A model generated the notes under the pieces. The model searched no databases and was not told the DNA's origin. It saw nothing but the letters and a program-made list of their open reading frames with translations. From JAJFFW01 sp038531315 (GTDB lineage: Bacteria; Pseudomonadota; Alphaproteobacteria; Caulobacterales; Parvularculaceae), in contig JBCBBT010000003.1 in NCBI GenBank assembly GCA_038531315.1, forward strand, positions 44,433-108,432: a stretch of DNA of 64,000 bases. The letters are read 5' to 3'. Made by a program: the position numbers and the translations under genes. Positions 9,258 through 16,768 of this stretch are shown piece after piece. Positions within the stretch are counted from its first letter, which is position 1; every line of letters begins with the position of its first letter.

Positions 9258-9970
9258 TGGCGCAGAGATTTTTGCGAACAGGACATTCTTGGCGAATAGG
9301 ACAATCTTGGCGAACGGGACAATGGGCCGGCGCCGCTGCAGCGATTTTTACGGCGGCTCATGTGTCTGCGGCGGCGGCGCAACAATTGCAGCCCGTCGCT
9401 GTCCAGCGCTCGGCGCCGGATGATGAGCTGGCCGACCTGTCGCGCCGCGCCGATGATCCGTTTGCGGACATTGAAGCCCAGAAAGACCGCACGCCGGTCT
9501 CGGTCACGTTGCGTGCGCTCAATAAAACCACTGCGCGCTATACCGACATTGAAGCGCCGATCGAGGAGGTCGCTGTCTTCGGCCGTCTTGAGATTGTGCC
9601 GCGCTACTGCGACACGCGCCCGCCGGAAGAGTTTCCGGAGACGACGGCGTTTTTGCAGATTTTCGATCTCGGTATTGGCGATGAGGGGAGCGCCGACGCA
9701 AACGCGGCCGATGACGCCGGCGACGTCACGACGCTGGTAGATAATCCTGATGCGGATGAATTAGAGGATGCGGCGCCCGCCAGCGAGGCGGCCGACGCTC
9801 CGAGTGCTGCGGGTGAGGACGCCGCCGCGGCGGACGTTGCGGCGCTTTCTGACGGCGAGATGATTTTCTCCGGCTGGATGTTTGCTTCAACGCCGGCTTT
9901 GAATGGCCTTGAGCACCCGGTTTATGATGTCTGGGTGATCGATTGCAAAACGGTTGTCGCCGCCAATTGA
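9257..9970 (+). CDS. DUF2155 domain exported protein
   Basis: This is a 237-residue exported protein. It has a long signal region ending near AAAAQQ, a spacer, then the DUF2155 domain. Its halves are VTLRALNKTTARYTDIEAPI (about 82-101) with FGRLEIVPRYCDTRPPEE, and SGWMFASTPALNGLEHPVYDVWVIDC (about 205-230). An acidic, alanine-rich insertion of about 60 residues separates the halves and is larger than I would expect. Two conserved Cys may form a disulphide. The function of the domain is unknown. It follows mlaD with a 1-bp overlap, hinting at an envelope role. Its last 49 bp overlap the 3' end of the convergent aat gene. Confidence 0.88.
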   Translation: MAQRFLRTGHSWRIGQSWRTGQWAGAAAAIFTAAHVSAAAAQQLQPVAVQRSAPDDELADLSRRADDPFADIEAQKDRTPVSVTLRALNKTTARYTDIEAPIEEVAVFGRLEIVPRYCDTRPPEEFPETTAFLQIFDLGIGDEGSADANAADDAGDVTTLVDNPDADELEDAAPASEAADAPSAAGEDAAAADVAALSDGEMIFSGWMFASTPALNGLEHPVYDVWVIDCKTVVAAN

Positions 9971-10587
9971 GCCGGGGCCGCTGAGAAGTCGCCCTTTTCA
10001 CCTAAATGCTCCCGTAACAGGTCCTGGTAGCGCGCATCCGGGATTTCGATGACGCCAAATTGGGCGAGGTGTTCGGTAAAGAACTGCGTGTCGAGCACAC
10101 TGAAGCCGCCGATCTTCAGGCGCGCGATTAAGTGCGCCATGGCGATTTTGCTGGCGTCAGTGCGGCGCGAAAACATGCTCTCGCCACAGAAGATCCCGCC
10201 GATGGCGACGCCGTAAAGCCCGCCGATCAGAGCGCCGCCCTCATAGCACTCAACCGAATGGGCGACCCCCAAGGCGTGAAGCTCGGTATACGCCTCAATA
10301 ATCTGATCGTTGATCCAGGTCTCATGACGCCCGGGGCTCTCCGCCGCGCATGCCGCGATGACGTCGCTAAAGGCTGTGTCGATGCGGACGTCGAACGGCG
10401 CCTTGGCGATGGTGCGGCGAAGCCGTCGCGGCGCCCGCGCCTCGGCGAGAATTAAAACGCCCCGTTCATCGGGCAAAACCCACATGGCGTGCGGGTCATG
10501 GCGATGTTGCGCCATCGGGAAATAGCCGAGCGCGTAGGCCTTCAGCAATTCTTCCGGCGAAATCGAATGAGCGCTGTCGCGGGCCAT
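9922..10587 (-). CDS. aat: Leucyl/phenylalanyl-tRNA-protein transferase
   Basis: The 221-residue Aat transfers Leu or Phe from tRNA to proteins with N-terminal Arg or Lys, creating an N-degron for ClpAP. Visible family blocks include LLKAYALGYFPMA (near 14-26), WVLPDERGVL, ETWINDQIIEAY, AHSVECYEGGALIGGLYGVAIGGIFCGESMFSR (about 108-140) and DTQFFTEHLAQFG. The length is typical for the alphaproteobacterial form. It lies downstream of accC on the same strand and converges with the DUF2155 gene with a 49-bp overlap of coding sequence. Confidence 0.95.
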   Translation of the reverse strand: MARDSAHSISPEELLKAYALGYFPMAQHRHDPHAMWVLPDERGVLILAEARAPRRLRRTIAKAPFDVRIDTAFSDVIAACAAESPGRHETWINDQIIEAYTELHALGVAHSVECYEGGALIGGLYGVAIGGIFCGESMFSRRTDASKIAMAHLIARLKIGGFSVLDTQFFTEHLAQFGVIEIPDARYQDLLREHLGEKGDFSAAPAQLAATTVLQSITQTS

Positions 10588-10736
10588 AACGCTAATATCG
10601 GTGATGTCGCCCGCCGCTGCAAGCCAACGCAGTAAGCCAACGTAGTAAGGTAACGCTGCAAGCGAACACAGCGCCCGGCTTGCCTGGCGCGATGCGGCGT
10701 TAAGACGGCCTGACGCGCCGTCCCGCCGTCAAGCCA

Positions 10737-12080
10737 TCACGCCGATTGCGCGAGCCATTCTTCGAGCCAGTGAATATGATAATCGCCGGACTGGAAATCG
10801 GGCTCTTCGATCAGATCGATAAACAGCGGGATTGTCGTGTCGACGCCGGATAACGCCATTTCGCTGAGCGAGCGCCGCAGCCGCGCGATGCAATGGTCGC
10901 GGTCATCGCCGAAGACGATCAGCTTGCCGATCATTGAATCGTAATAGGGCGGAATGCGATAGCCCGTATATATCGCGCTGTCGAAGCGCACGCCCGGCCC
11001 GCCCGGCGCATGGAAATAGTCAATTTCGCCGGGGGACGGACGAAACGTCATCGGGTCTTCGGCGTTAATCCGGCACTCGATCGCATGGCCCTTGAACGTA
11101 ACGTCTTCCTGCTTGATGCTGAGCGGCTTGCCGGAGGCGACGCGGATCTGTTCGCGCACGAGGTCAAAGCGCGTTATTTGCTCGGTGATTGGATGTTCAA
11201 CCTGCAGGCGGGTGTTCATCTCAATGAAGAAAAACTGTCCGTTCTCGTACAGAAATTCGATGGTGCCGGCGCCGAGATAGCCGAGCCTGGCGACGGCGGA
11301 GCGGGCGATTTCGCCGATCTCTGCGCGCTCTTCCGGCGTCAGCGCCGGCGACAATGCCTCCTCCAGCACTTTCTGGTGACGGCGCTGCAAGGAGCAATCG
11401 CGCTCTCCAAGCTGGACCACATTGCCGTGACTGTCGGCGATAATCTGAATCTCGATATGGCGCGGCTTTGTGAGATACTTTTCCATATAGACGGTGTCGT
11501 CGCCGAAGGCGGCCGCCGATTCGGCGCGCGCTGTGTTCCACGCCTCGCTCAGCGCATCGGCGTTCGCCGCGACTTTCATGCCGCGCCCGCCGCCGCCGGA
11601 CGCCGCCTTAATCAGCACCGGGTAGCCGATTTCGTCCGCCGCCGCGTTTGCCGCTTCGACCGTATCAAGGCCGCCATTGGACCCCGGCACCAGTGGAATG
11701 CCGACATTGCCGACGGTGTCCTTGGCGGTGATCTTGTCGCCCATCACCCTGATATGGTCCGCATCGGGACCGATGAAAGTGATGTTGTGAGCTTTGACGA
11801 TTTCCGCAAAGCGCGCATTTTCCGACAAAAACCCGTAGCCCGGATGGATCGCGTCCGCGCCGGTGATCTCAGCCGCCGAGATGATCGCCGGAATGTTGAG
11901 ATAGCTGTCCTTGGGCGGGGGCGGACCGATACAGACGCTTTCATCGGCGAGGCGGACATGGAGCGCATTGGCGTCGGCCGTCGAGTGGATGGCGACCGTC
12001 GCAATGCCGAGTTCCTTGCACGCCCGGTGAATGCGCAATGCGATTTCACCCCGGTTAGCGATCAGAACTTTTTCAAACAT
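10737..12080 (-). CDS. accC: Biotin carboxylase, acetyl-CoA carboxylase subunit
   Basis: This 447-residue ATP-grasp enzyme carboxylates the biotin on AccB, the first step of fatty-acid synthesis. The N-terminal pre-ATP-grasp domain begins MFEKVLIANRGEIALRI. The glycine-rich ATP loop (KAASGGGGRGMKV) is near residue 160. The metal and bicarbonate residues lie in FIEMNTRLQVEHPITEQI (about 285-302). The C-terminal domain has GHAIECRINAEDP. The length is that of bacterial AccC. It follows accB with about 80 bp between them. Confidence 0.98.
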   Translation of the reverse strand: MFEKVLIANRGEIALRIHRACKELGIATVAIHSTADANALHVRLADESVCIGPPPPKDSYLNIPAIISAAEITGADAIHPGYGFLSENARFAEIVKAHNITFIGPDADHIRVMGDKITAKDTVGNVGIPLVPGSNGGLDTVEAANAAADEIGYPVLIKAASGGGGRGMKVAANADALSEAWNTARAESAAAFGDDTVYMEKYLTKPRHIEIQIIADSHGNVVQLGERDCSLQRRHQKVLEEALSPALTPEERAEIGEIARSAVARLGYLGAGTIEFLYENGQFFFIEMNTRLQVEHPITEQITRFDLVREQIRVASGKPLSIKQEDVTFKGHAIECRINAEDPMTFRPSPGEIDYFHAPGGPGVRFDSAIYTGYRIPPYYDSMIGKLIVFGDDRDHCIARLRRSLSEMALSGVDTTIPLFIDLIEEPDFQSGDYHIHWLEEWLAQSA

Positions 12081-12159
12081 GGCGACCTGAATTGCTTGTC
12101 TGGAAACTCTTCCGTTTACGAACGGCGCGCGGCGGGCCCTGTCGTCGCCCGCGCGGCAT

Positions 12160-12645
12160 TTATTCGATGATCATCAACGGCTCGCCGAACTCGACGGCCT
12201 GCGCATCCTGAACCAGAACATCGACGACCTTGCCGGATTTCGGGGCCGTGATGGGGTTCATGGTTTTCATGGCCTCGACGATCAGCACGGTTTGCCCCTC
12301 GGCGACAGCGTCGCCGACCTTGACGAAGGGATCGGCGCCGGGCGAGGCCGCCAGATAGGCGGTGCCGACCATGGGCGAGGGAACGGCGCCCGGATGGGCG
12401 GCGCGCGCGGCTGGTTGCGGCGCCGGCTCGTTCACCGCCTGAGGCGCCGGCGCAGGGGCCGGCGCAGCGGCGGGCGCGACCGGGGCCGGGGCAAGCGCCG
12501 CGACCGCGCCGCCGCGCGCAACCCGAACGCGAATGTTTGCTTTTTCAATTTCAATTTCAGTCAGGCCGGTCTCGTCAAGAATACCGGCCAATTCGCGGAT
12601 CCAGTCGACTTCGAGGGTGTTTGCGTTCTTTTTTGTTTCAGCCAT
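12160..12645 (-). CDS. accB: Biotin carboxyl carrier protein of acetyl-CoA carboxylase
   Basis: This is a 161-residue protein. The N-terminal part mediates complex assembly (WIRELAGILDETGLTEIEIE). A Pro/Ala-rich flexible linker spans about 50-85. The C-terminal biotinyl domain carries EAMKTMN, whose lysine is the biotinylation site. The order aroQ-accB-accC-aat on one strand is the usual arrangement for this class. The gene starts 44 bp after aroQ ends. Confidence 0.97.
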   Translation of the reverse strand: MAETKKNANTLEVDWIRELAGILDETGLTEIEIEKANIRVRVARGGAVAALAPAPVAPAAAPAPAPAPQAVNEPAPQPAARAAHPGAVPSPMVGTAYLAASPGADPFVKVGDAVAEGQTVLIVEAMKTMNPITAPKSGKVVDVLVQDAQAVEFGEPLMIIE

Positions 12646-12689
12646 TCTTGTTCAATCTCAAGCGATTATGAAATCGGATGTGCATTAAC

Positions 12690-13154
12690 TTATGGGCTCT
12701 GGTTGTTAATGAGCCGGTGCGCCGCGTCAAGCGCTAGCGTGTAGCCGCCGGCCCCGAGGCCGCAGATAACGGCCGTCGCAACGCCGCTAATATAAGAATG
12801 CGCGCGAAAGGCTTCGCGGGCGTGGACATTCGACAAATGCAGCTCAATCACCGGAATAGCGCAGGCGGCCACCGCATCGCGCAGGGCGATCGACGTATGC
12901 GTATAAGCCCCCGGATTGATAATCAGCGCGGCGCCCTTGCCGTTCCCCGGCGGGCCGGCCTCCTGAACATAATCGATCAGCGCGCCTTCGTGATTCGACT
13001 GATAGAAAACCAGCCCCAGCCCCAAATTGCGCGCCGCGACACGGCACTCCGTCTCGATATCCGACAGGGTTTGCGTCCCGTAGATCTCCGGCTCGCGCGC
13101 GCCGAGCAGGTTGAGATTTGGGCCATTAACGATATAGACCGTGGGTTCTGTCAT
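12690..13154 (-). CDS. aroQ: Type II 3-dehydroquinate dehydratase
   Basis: The 154-residue type II dehydroquinase makes 3-dehydroshikimate in the shikimate pathway. The N-terminal VYIVNGPNLNLLGAREPEIYG (5-25) carries the flexible loop with the essential Arg and Tyr. Further blocks are FYQSNHEGALIDYVQEA, NPGAYTHTSIALRDA and IPVIELHLSNVHAREAFRAHSYIS. It is probably the first gene of the aroQ-accB-accC-aat transcript. Its promoter lies in the 81 bp shared with the divergent thiS. Confidence 0.96.
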   Translation of the reverse strand: MTEPTVYIVNGPNLNLLGAREPEIYGTQTLSDIETECRVAARNLGLGLVFYQSNHEGALIDYVQEAGPPGNGKGAALIINPGAYTHTSIALRDAVAACAIPVIELHLSNVHAREAFRAHSYISGVATAVICGLGAGGYTLALDAAHRLINNQSP

Positions 13155-13235
13155 GGCGGACGGTTGGCGCCGGGCGGCGGCGCTCCCATATTGGCTGCGT
13201 TCTAAAAAGACAGCGGATTTAAGGCGTTATCGGAC

Positions 13236-13436
13236 ATGCGTATTACTGTAAACGGCGAGAGTAAAGAATTCGATGAACCGATGGCGGTGGTCGACCTGCT
13301 GGCGCGGCTGGAGTTGGAGCCGCGCAAGATCGCCGTTGAGCGCAATCTTTCGATTGTCCCGAAATCCGCATTCGAGACGACGACAATCGCCGATGGCGAC
13401 CGTATTGAAATCGTCCAGTTTGTCGGCGGCGGGTGA
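13236..13436 (+). CDS. thiS: Sulfur carrier protein ThiS
   Basis: This 66-residue ubiquitin-like protein ends in Gly-Gly-Gly, the tail that is adenylated and thiocarboxylated before sulfur is delivered to ThiG. MRITVNGESKEF at the start and the IVQFVGGG end are typical. It sits 8 bp upstream of thiG. The 81-bp upstream region is too short, and lacks the motifs, for a TPP riboswitch. Confidence 0.95.
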   Translation: MRITVNGESKEFDEPMAVVDLLARLELEPRKIAVERNLSIVPKSAFETTTIADGDRIEIVQFVGGG

Positions 13437-13444
13437 GGGCGGCC

Positions 13445-14215
13445 ATGAGCGATCATCTGACCATCGCCGGGCGGACTTTTTCCTCGCGTCTTATCATCGG
13501 CACCGGCAAATATAAAACGTATGAGGAAAATGCGCGCGCCGCAGAAGCCGCAGGCGCGGAGATGGTGACCGTCGCCGTGCGCCGCGTCAATCTGACTGAA
13601 AAAGACAGACCCCTGCTTGTCGATTATCTCGATCCGGAGAAATACGTTTATTTACCGAACACCGCCGGCTGTTTTACCGCTGACGACGCGATCAGGACGT
13701 TGCGTCTGGCGCGCGAGGCGGGCGGCTGGTCTTTGGTGAAACTGGAAGTCCTGTCCGATCAGAAAACGCTCTACCCCGACATGGAAGAAACCTTGCGGGC
13801 GGCGAAGCTTCTGATCGAGGACGGCTTTGAGGTGATGGTATATTGCTCGGACGATCCTGTTTACGCGCGTAAACTCGAAGATGTCGGCTGCTGCGCGATC
13901 ATGCCGCTCGGCTCGCTCATTGGCTCCGGGCTCGGCGTCATGAACCCGGTCAATATTCGCCTGATTGTCGAGCAATCTTCCGTACCCGTTATTGTAGATG
14001 CTGGTGTCGGCACCGCGTCGGATGCGGCTGTCGCGATGGAGCTCGGGTGCGACGGCGTTTTGATGAACACTGCAATCGCCGAAGCGAAGGATCCGCTTTT
14101 GATGGCGAGCGCCATGCGCCATGCCGTGATCGCCGGCCGCGAGGCCTATCTTGCGGGCAGGATGGCGAAGAAACGATACGCCGATCCGTCGTCGCCGCTT
14201 GCAGGGCTGATCTGA
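13445..14215 (+). CDS. thiG: Thiazole synthase
   Basis: The 256-residue ThiG barrel joins deoxyxylulose phosphate, iminoglycine (from ThiO) and ThiS-thiocarboxylate sulfur to make the thiazole phosphate of thiamine. The expected blocks are RLIIGTGKYKT, VTVAVRRVN, LPNTAGC, LVKLEVLSD (the Schiff-base lysine) and the phosphate-binding VDAGVGTASDAAVAMELGCDGVLMNTAIAEAKDP. ATG 13445, preceded by GAGGGCGG, is preferred over an upstream GTG at 13433 that overlaps the thiS stop. A terminator-like hairpin follows. Confidence 0.97.
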   Translation: MSDHLTIAGRTFSSRLIIGTGKYKTYEENARAAEAAGAEMVTVAVRRVNLTEKDRPLLVDYLDPEKYVYLPNTAGCFTADDAIRTLRLAREAGGWSLVKLEVLSDQKTLYPDMEETLRAAKLLIEDGFEVMVYCSDDPVYARKLEDVGCCAIMPLGSLIGSGLGVMNPVNIRLIVEQSSVPVIVDAGVGTASDAAVAMELGCDGVLMNTAIAEAKDPLLMASAMRHAVIAGREAYLAGRMAKKRYADPSSPLAGLI

Positions 14216-14221
14216 GGCAAA

Positions 14222-14249
14222 AACCCCGGACCGACGGCCCGGGGTTCTT
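14222..14249. terminator. Bidirectional intrinsic terminator between thiG and the M36 peptidase gene
   Basis: AACCCCGG and CCGGGGTT form an eight-pair stem with a loop of nine bases. On the minus strand the stem runs directly into TTTTT, making a good terminator for the peptidase gene. On the plus strand only CTT follows, so thiG termination is weaker. Confidence 0.75.
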
Positions 14250-14266
14250 GCGGAGAACATCGCGTT

Positions 14267-16501
14267 TTACTGAACGTCTTGTTCGCTCTCGCTGGTGATG
14301 ATCGGGCCGGGTATGGCGACCAGGCGATTACGGATCGACCCGACGCCGTTATTGTCTGAAAGGCTCGCATTGCCTGTCGGCAGCGACAAGCGCAGGTTCA
14401 TCGTTTCCGTCAACTCGAAAAACGTATCATTGTTTGTCGGGACGATTACGTAACGCGAGGTCTGTCCCGGCGAGAAACTCAGCGTGCCGCTGCGCGTGCT
14501 ATAATCGCCTGGCGCGCGCGCCGATCCGTTGAGGGTCCGGTACTGAACCGAGTTTGATTGCGACGAGGTGAACAGGCCGCTGCGCGTCACGAGGAACCAC
14601 AGATTGCCGCCTTCTGTCGTGCCGGCGTCGCTGACGCGGAAGCGTGTTCTGAACGCACAGCTCGAGGGCTGGCCGAAGCTTTCGCTGGTTGCGCCGCCCG
14701 CCGTCATCGTGGCGGAAAGGCCCATGCCCTTGGCGGCGAAGGCTTCCCAGACCAGACAGTCGCGATTGCTTGGCGTTGCGGCCAAAAGCCCGTCGCGCAT
14801 CTGGATATAGGTCGGGTTGGATGGCGTGAAACGCAGTCCGCGTACGACGTAATCCATCAAGATAAAGCTTGAGATGCCTTCGCGCTGGAAGATTTCGTAT
14901 AGTCTCCAGACAGCGGCGGCGTAGATTTCACCATTGCGATGCACGCCGCGCGCCGCGTTGAAATCGCCGAGCGTTTCGGTGTGGTCGCGGTAGCGTTCGG
15001 AGCGAATGCCGTCGGGATCATTGGTTGAATATTCGCCGACGCGATCCTCGCCGTTCATCAGTATGGCGATTACGTCGGACATGCCTTCGCCAAGCGCGCC
15101 GGAAACCGACCCGCTCATGCCGCCCACCATGCGCCAGGTGAGGCCGTGGCCGTATTCGTGGTAGATCACGTCATTATCGAGCGATCCGTCGCGGCGCGGC
15201 GTCGTCCGGTTCCACAGATACATCTGCATGCGCGGCGCCGAGCCGTCGCCGGGCGTTGCGAAATTGGCGTTGTTGAGGGGCGGGTTGGCGAGGAGTGAGC
15301 CGTCCTGCGCCTCCGCATTGACCGCATCGCCGCCGGCGCCGCCGAGACCGAAATTGTCGACCTGAAAATTACCCCACGCTTCGGTGAAGCCGTGGCCGCG
15401 AAGCCGGTCATGGATGATGTTGTTGTGATAGAACAGGTTTGTCACCGCCGCATCGGGATTGGACCCGTTATTCGGATCAATCGACAGATTGGTCGTCGAC
15501 AGGAATTCGCGGTTGCTGACGAGCGCGCCAAACGTGTCCGGATTATCATTCTCATTGCGATCAAGATAGGCGCTGACATTGTTACCGCGGATCCAGCGCC
15601 GTCCTTGCGTCACGGGACGCAGCCAGCCGGCCGGAGAATGCGTGGTGCCGGAATTTGGAATGAACGCGATTTGCTGTCCGGCGACGCCGGGACTGCGCTG
15701 ATAAACCCGGTAACGATCGTTGGACGTGCGCAATTCGCTGGCGACAATCGCGCCGTCGCCGTCCACCACAATTTGATAAAGAAGGTTGTCGCTGTCGCGC
15801 CAGATTTCGGCGACGAAGCCTTGCTCAACGCCGCCGTCGGATTTGGCGATGACGATTTGTTCAACTGTGGGCGCCTGAAAATAATAGCTGTTATCGTCAA
15901 ACGTGGTGACGGCGTCCTCGGTTTGCGCAACGCCTGGCGTCGGCGCTTTTTCACCGAAAGCGGCCGCAATCGCGGTTTTCAGCGCGGTTTGCGCTGAAAT
16001 GCGCGGCGCGGCGGGTTCGAGTTCGCCAAGCGGCGCCAACCGGTGCATCAGGTGGATGAGCTCGCCTTGCTCATTGAACGCGGCGCGGACATAAGCGCCG
16101 TGCACGCGCAGGCCGGAGACGCGTTGGTCCCAGTGAAGATGCGAGACGCCTTCGCTGTCGAGATCGCGCAGCGTTTCATTGGCGATCGCCTGCGTCGTGC
16201 GGCGGTCAAGACCGCTTGCGGCCAGCATATCGGCAAGATCGCGCCGGACGATATCGCCCGACAATTGGCTGACGGATGAAAAAAGCCGCAGCGCCTGCCC
16301 GGAGGCTTCCAGCGCCTCCTGGTTCAAGACAACCGTCTGCGCCGATGACAACTCGCCATTGCCGGCGATGGCGATTGCGGCGGCGTCAACCGTTGTCGCT
16401 TCATGGGCATGGTCGGTCTCCGCCAGCGCGTGTCCGGTAACGGCGACGGCTAACGCGGCGATCGATACGCCAATTGTTAGTGTGCTTGAAAAACGTGTCA
16501 T
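14267..16501 (-). CDS. Exported M36 (fungalysin-type) metallopeptidase with Calx-beta tail
   Basis: This 744-residue secreted zinc protease has a signal peptide at 1-27 (ending GHALAE) and an FTP-like propeptide at about 85-260. The peptidase domain has the zinc motif HEYGH at 448-452, with Glu472 in GALGEGMSDV as the third ligand. The YHNNIIHD segment (358-365) and the WGNFQVDNFG block are typical of M36. After about residue 620 a Calx-beta-like domain follows (PGDYSTRSGTLSFSPG, FFELTETMNLRLS), presumably for calcium or surface binding. It would degrade extracellular protein. The upstream 267 bp contain its promoter and a short tandem repeat. The neighbouring DUF5916 gene is also exported. 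Confidence 0.93.
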   Translation of the reverse strand: MTRFSSTLTIGVSIAALAVAVTGHALAETDHAHEATTVDAAAIAIAGNGELSSAQTVVLNQEALEASGQALRLFSSVSQLSGDIVRRDLADMLAASGLDRRTTQAIANETLRDLDSEGVSHLHWDQRVSGLRVHGAYVRAAFNEQGELIHLMHRLAPLGELEPAAPRISAQTALKTAIAAAFGEKAPTPGVAQTEDAVTTFDDNSYYFQAPTVEQIVIAKSDGGVEQGFVAEIWRDSDNLLYQIVVDGDGAIVASELRTSNDRYRVYQRSPGVAGQQIAFIPNSGTTHSPAGWLRPVTQGRRWIRGNNVSAYLDRNENDNPDTFGALVSNREFLSTTNLSIDPNNGSNPDAAVTNLFYHNNIIHDRLRGHGFTEAWGNFQVDNFGLGGAGGDAVNAEAQDGSLLANPPLNNANFATPGDGSAPRMQMYLWNRTTPRRDGSLDNDVIYHEYGHGLTWRMVGGMSGSVSGALGEGMSDVIAILMNGEDRVGEYSTNDPDGIRSERYRDHTETLGDFNAARGVHRNGEIYAAAVWRLYEIFQREGISSFILMDYVVRGLRFTPSNPTYIQMRDGLLAATPSNRDCLVWEAFAAKGMGLSATMTAGGATSESFGQPSSCAFRTRFRVSDAGTTEGGNLWFLVTRSGLFTSSQSNSVQYRTLNGSARAPGDYSTRSGTLSFSPGQTSRYVIVPTNNDTFFELTETMNLRLSLPTGNASLSDNNGVGSIRNRLVAIPGPIITSESEQDVQ

Positions 16502-16698
16502 TGTGTTCTCTCCCCATTGGTTACGATGACTAGGGCCGCAGACGCCGGTAAACCGCGCGACGTCTTTGGCCGACCGTTACCTGTTTACGGTTGCAACGCT
16601 CTGCTGTGAGGAAGGTCACTTTGTTGAGGTAAAAAACGTCGAAATTCAGAAAGCGCAGTATTTACAGTAGTATAAGAAAATGACGGGTGTTTTCACCT

Positions 16699-16734
16699 GC
16701 GCGTCATGCGCGTCATGCGCGTCATGCGCGTATT
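16699..16734. repeat. 9-bp tandem repeat upstream of the M36 peptidase gene
   Basis: Three perfect GCGCGTCAT units and one degenerate unit (GCGCGTATT) lie head to tail, about 200 bp upstream of the peptidase start and 35 bp after the end of the DUF5916 gene. Copy number is likely to vary between strains. Confidence 0.85.
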
Positions 16735-16768
16735 GTCCGTGTCAGGATTTCAGTCTGCGGACAAGGCC

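Noticed and set aside
11010..12170. 386-codon plus-strand open frame over accC
   Set aside because: It is antisense to a clear biotin carboxylase gene and shows no protein family; a codon-bias shadow.
13155..13235. TPP riboswitch upstream of thiS
   Set aside because: The space is only 81 bp and the conserved CTGAGA and related core motifs are not visible.
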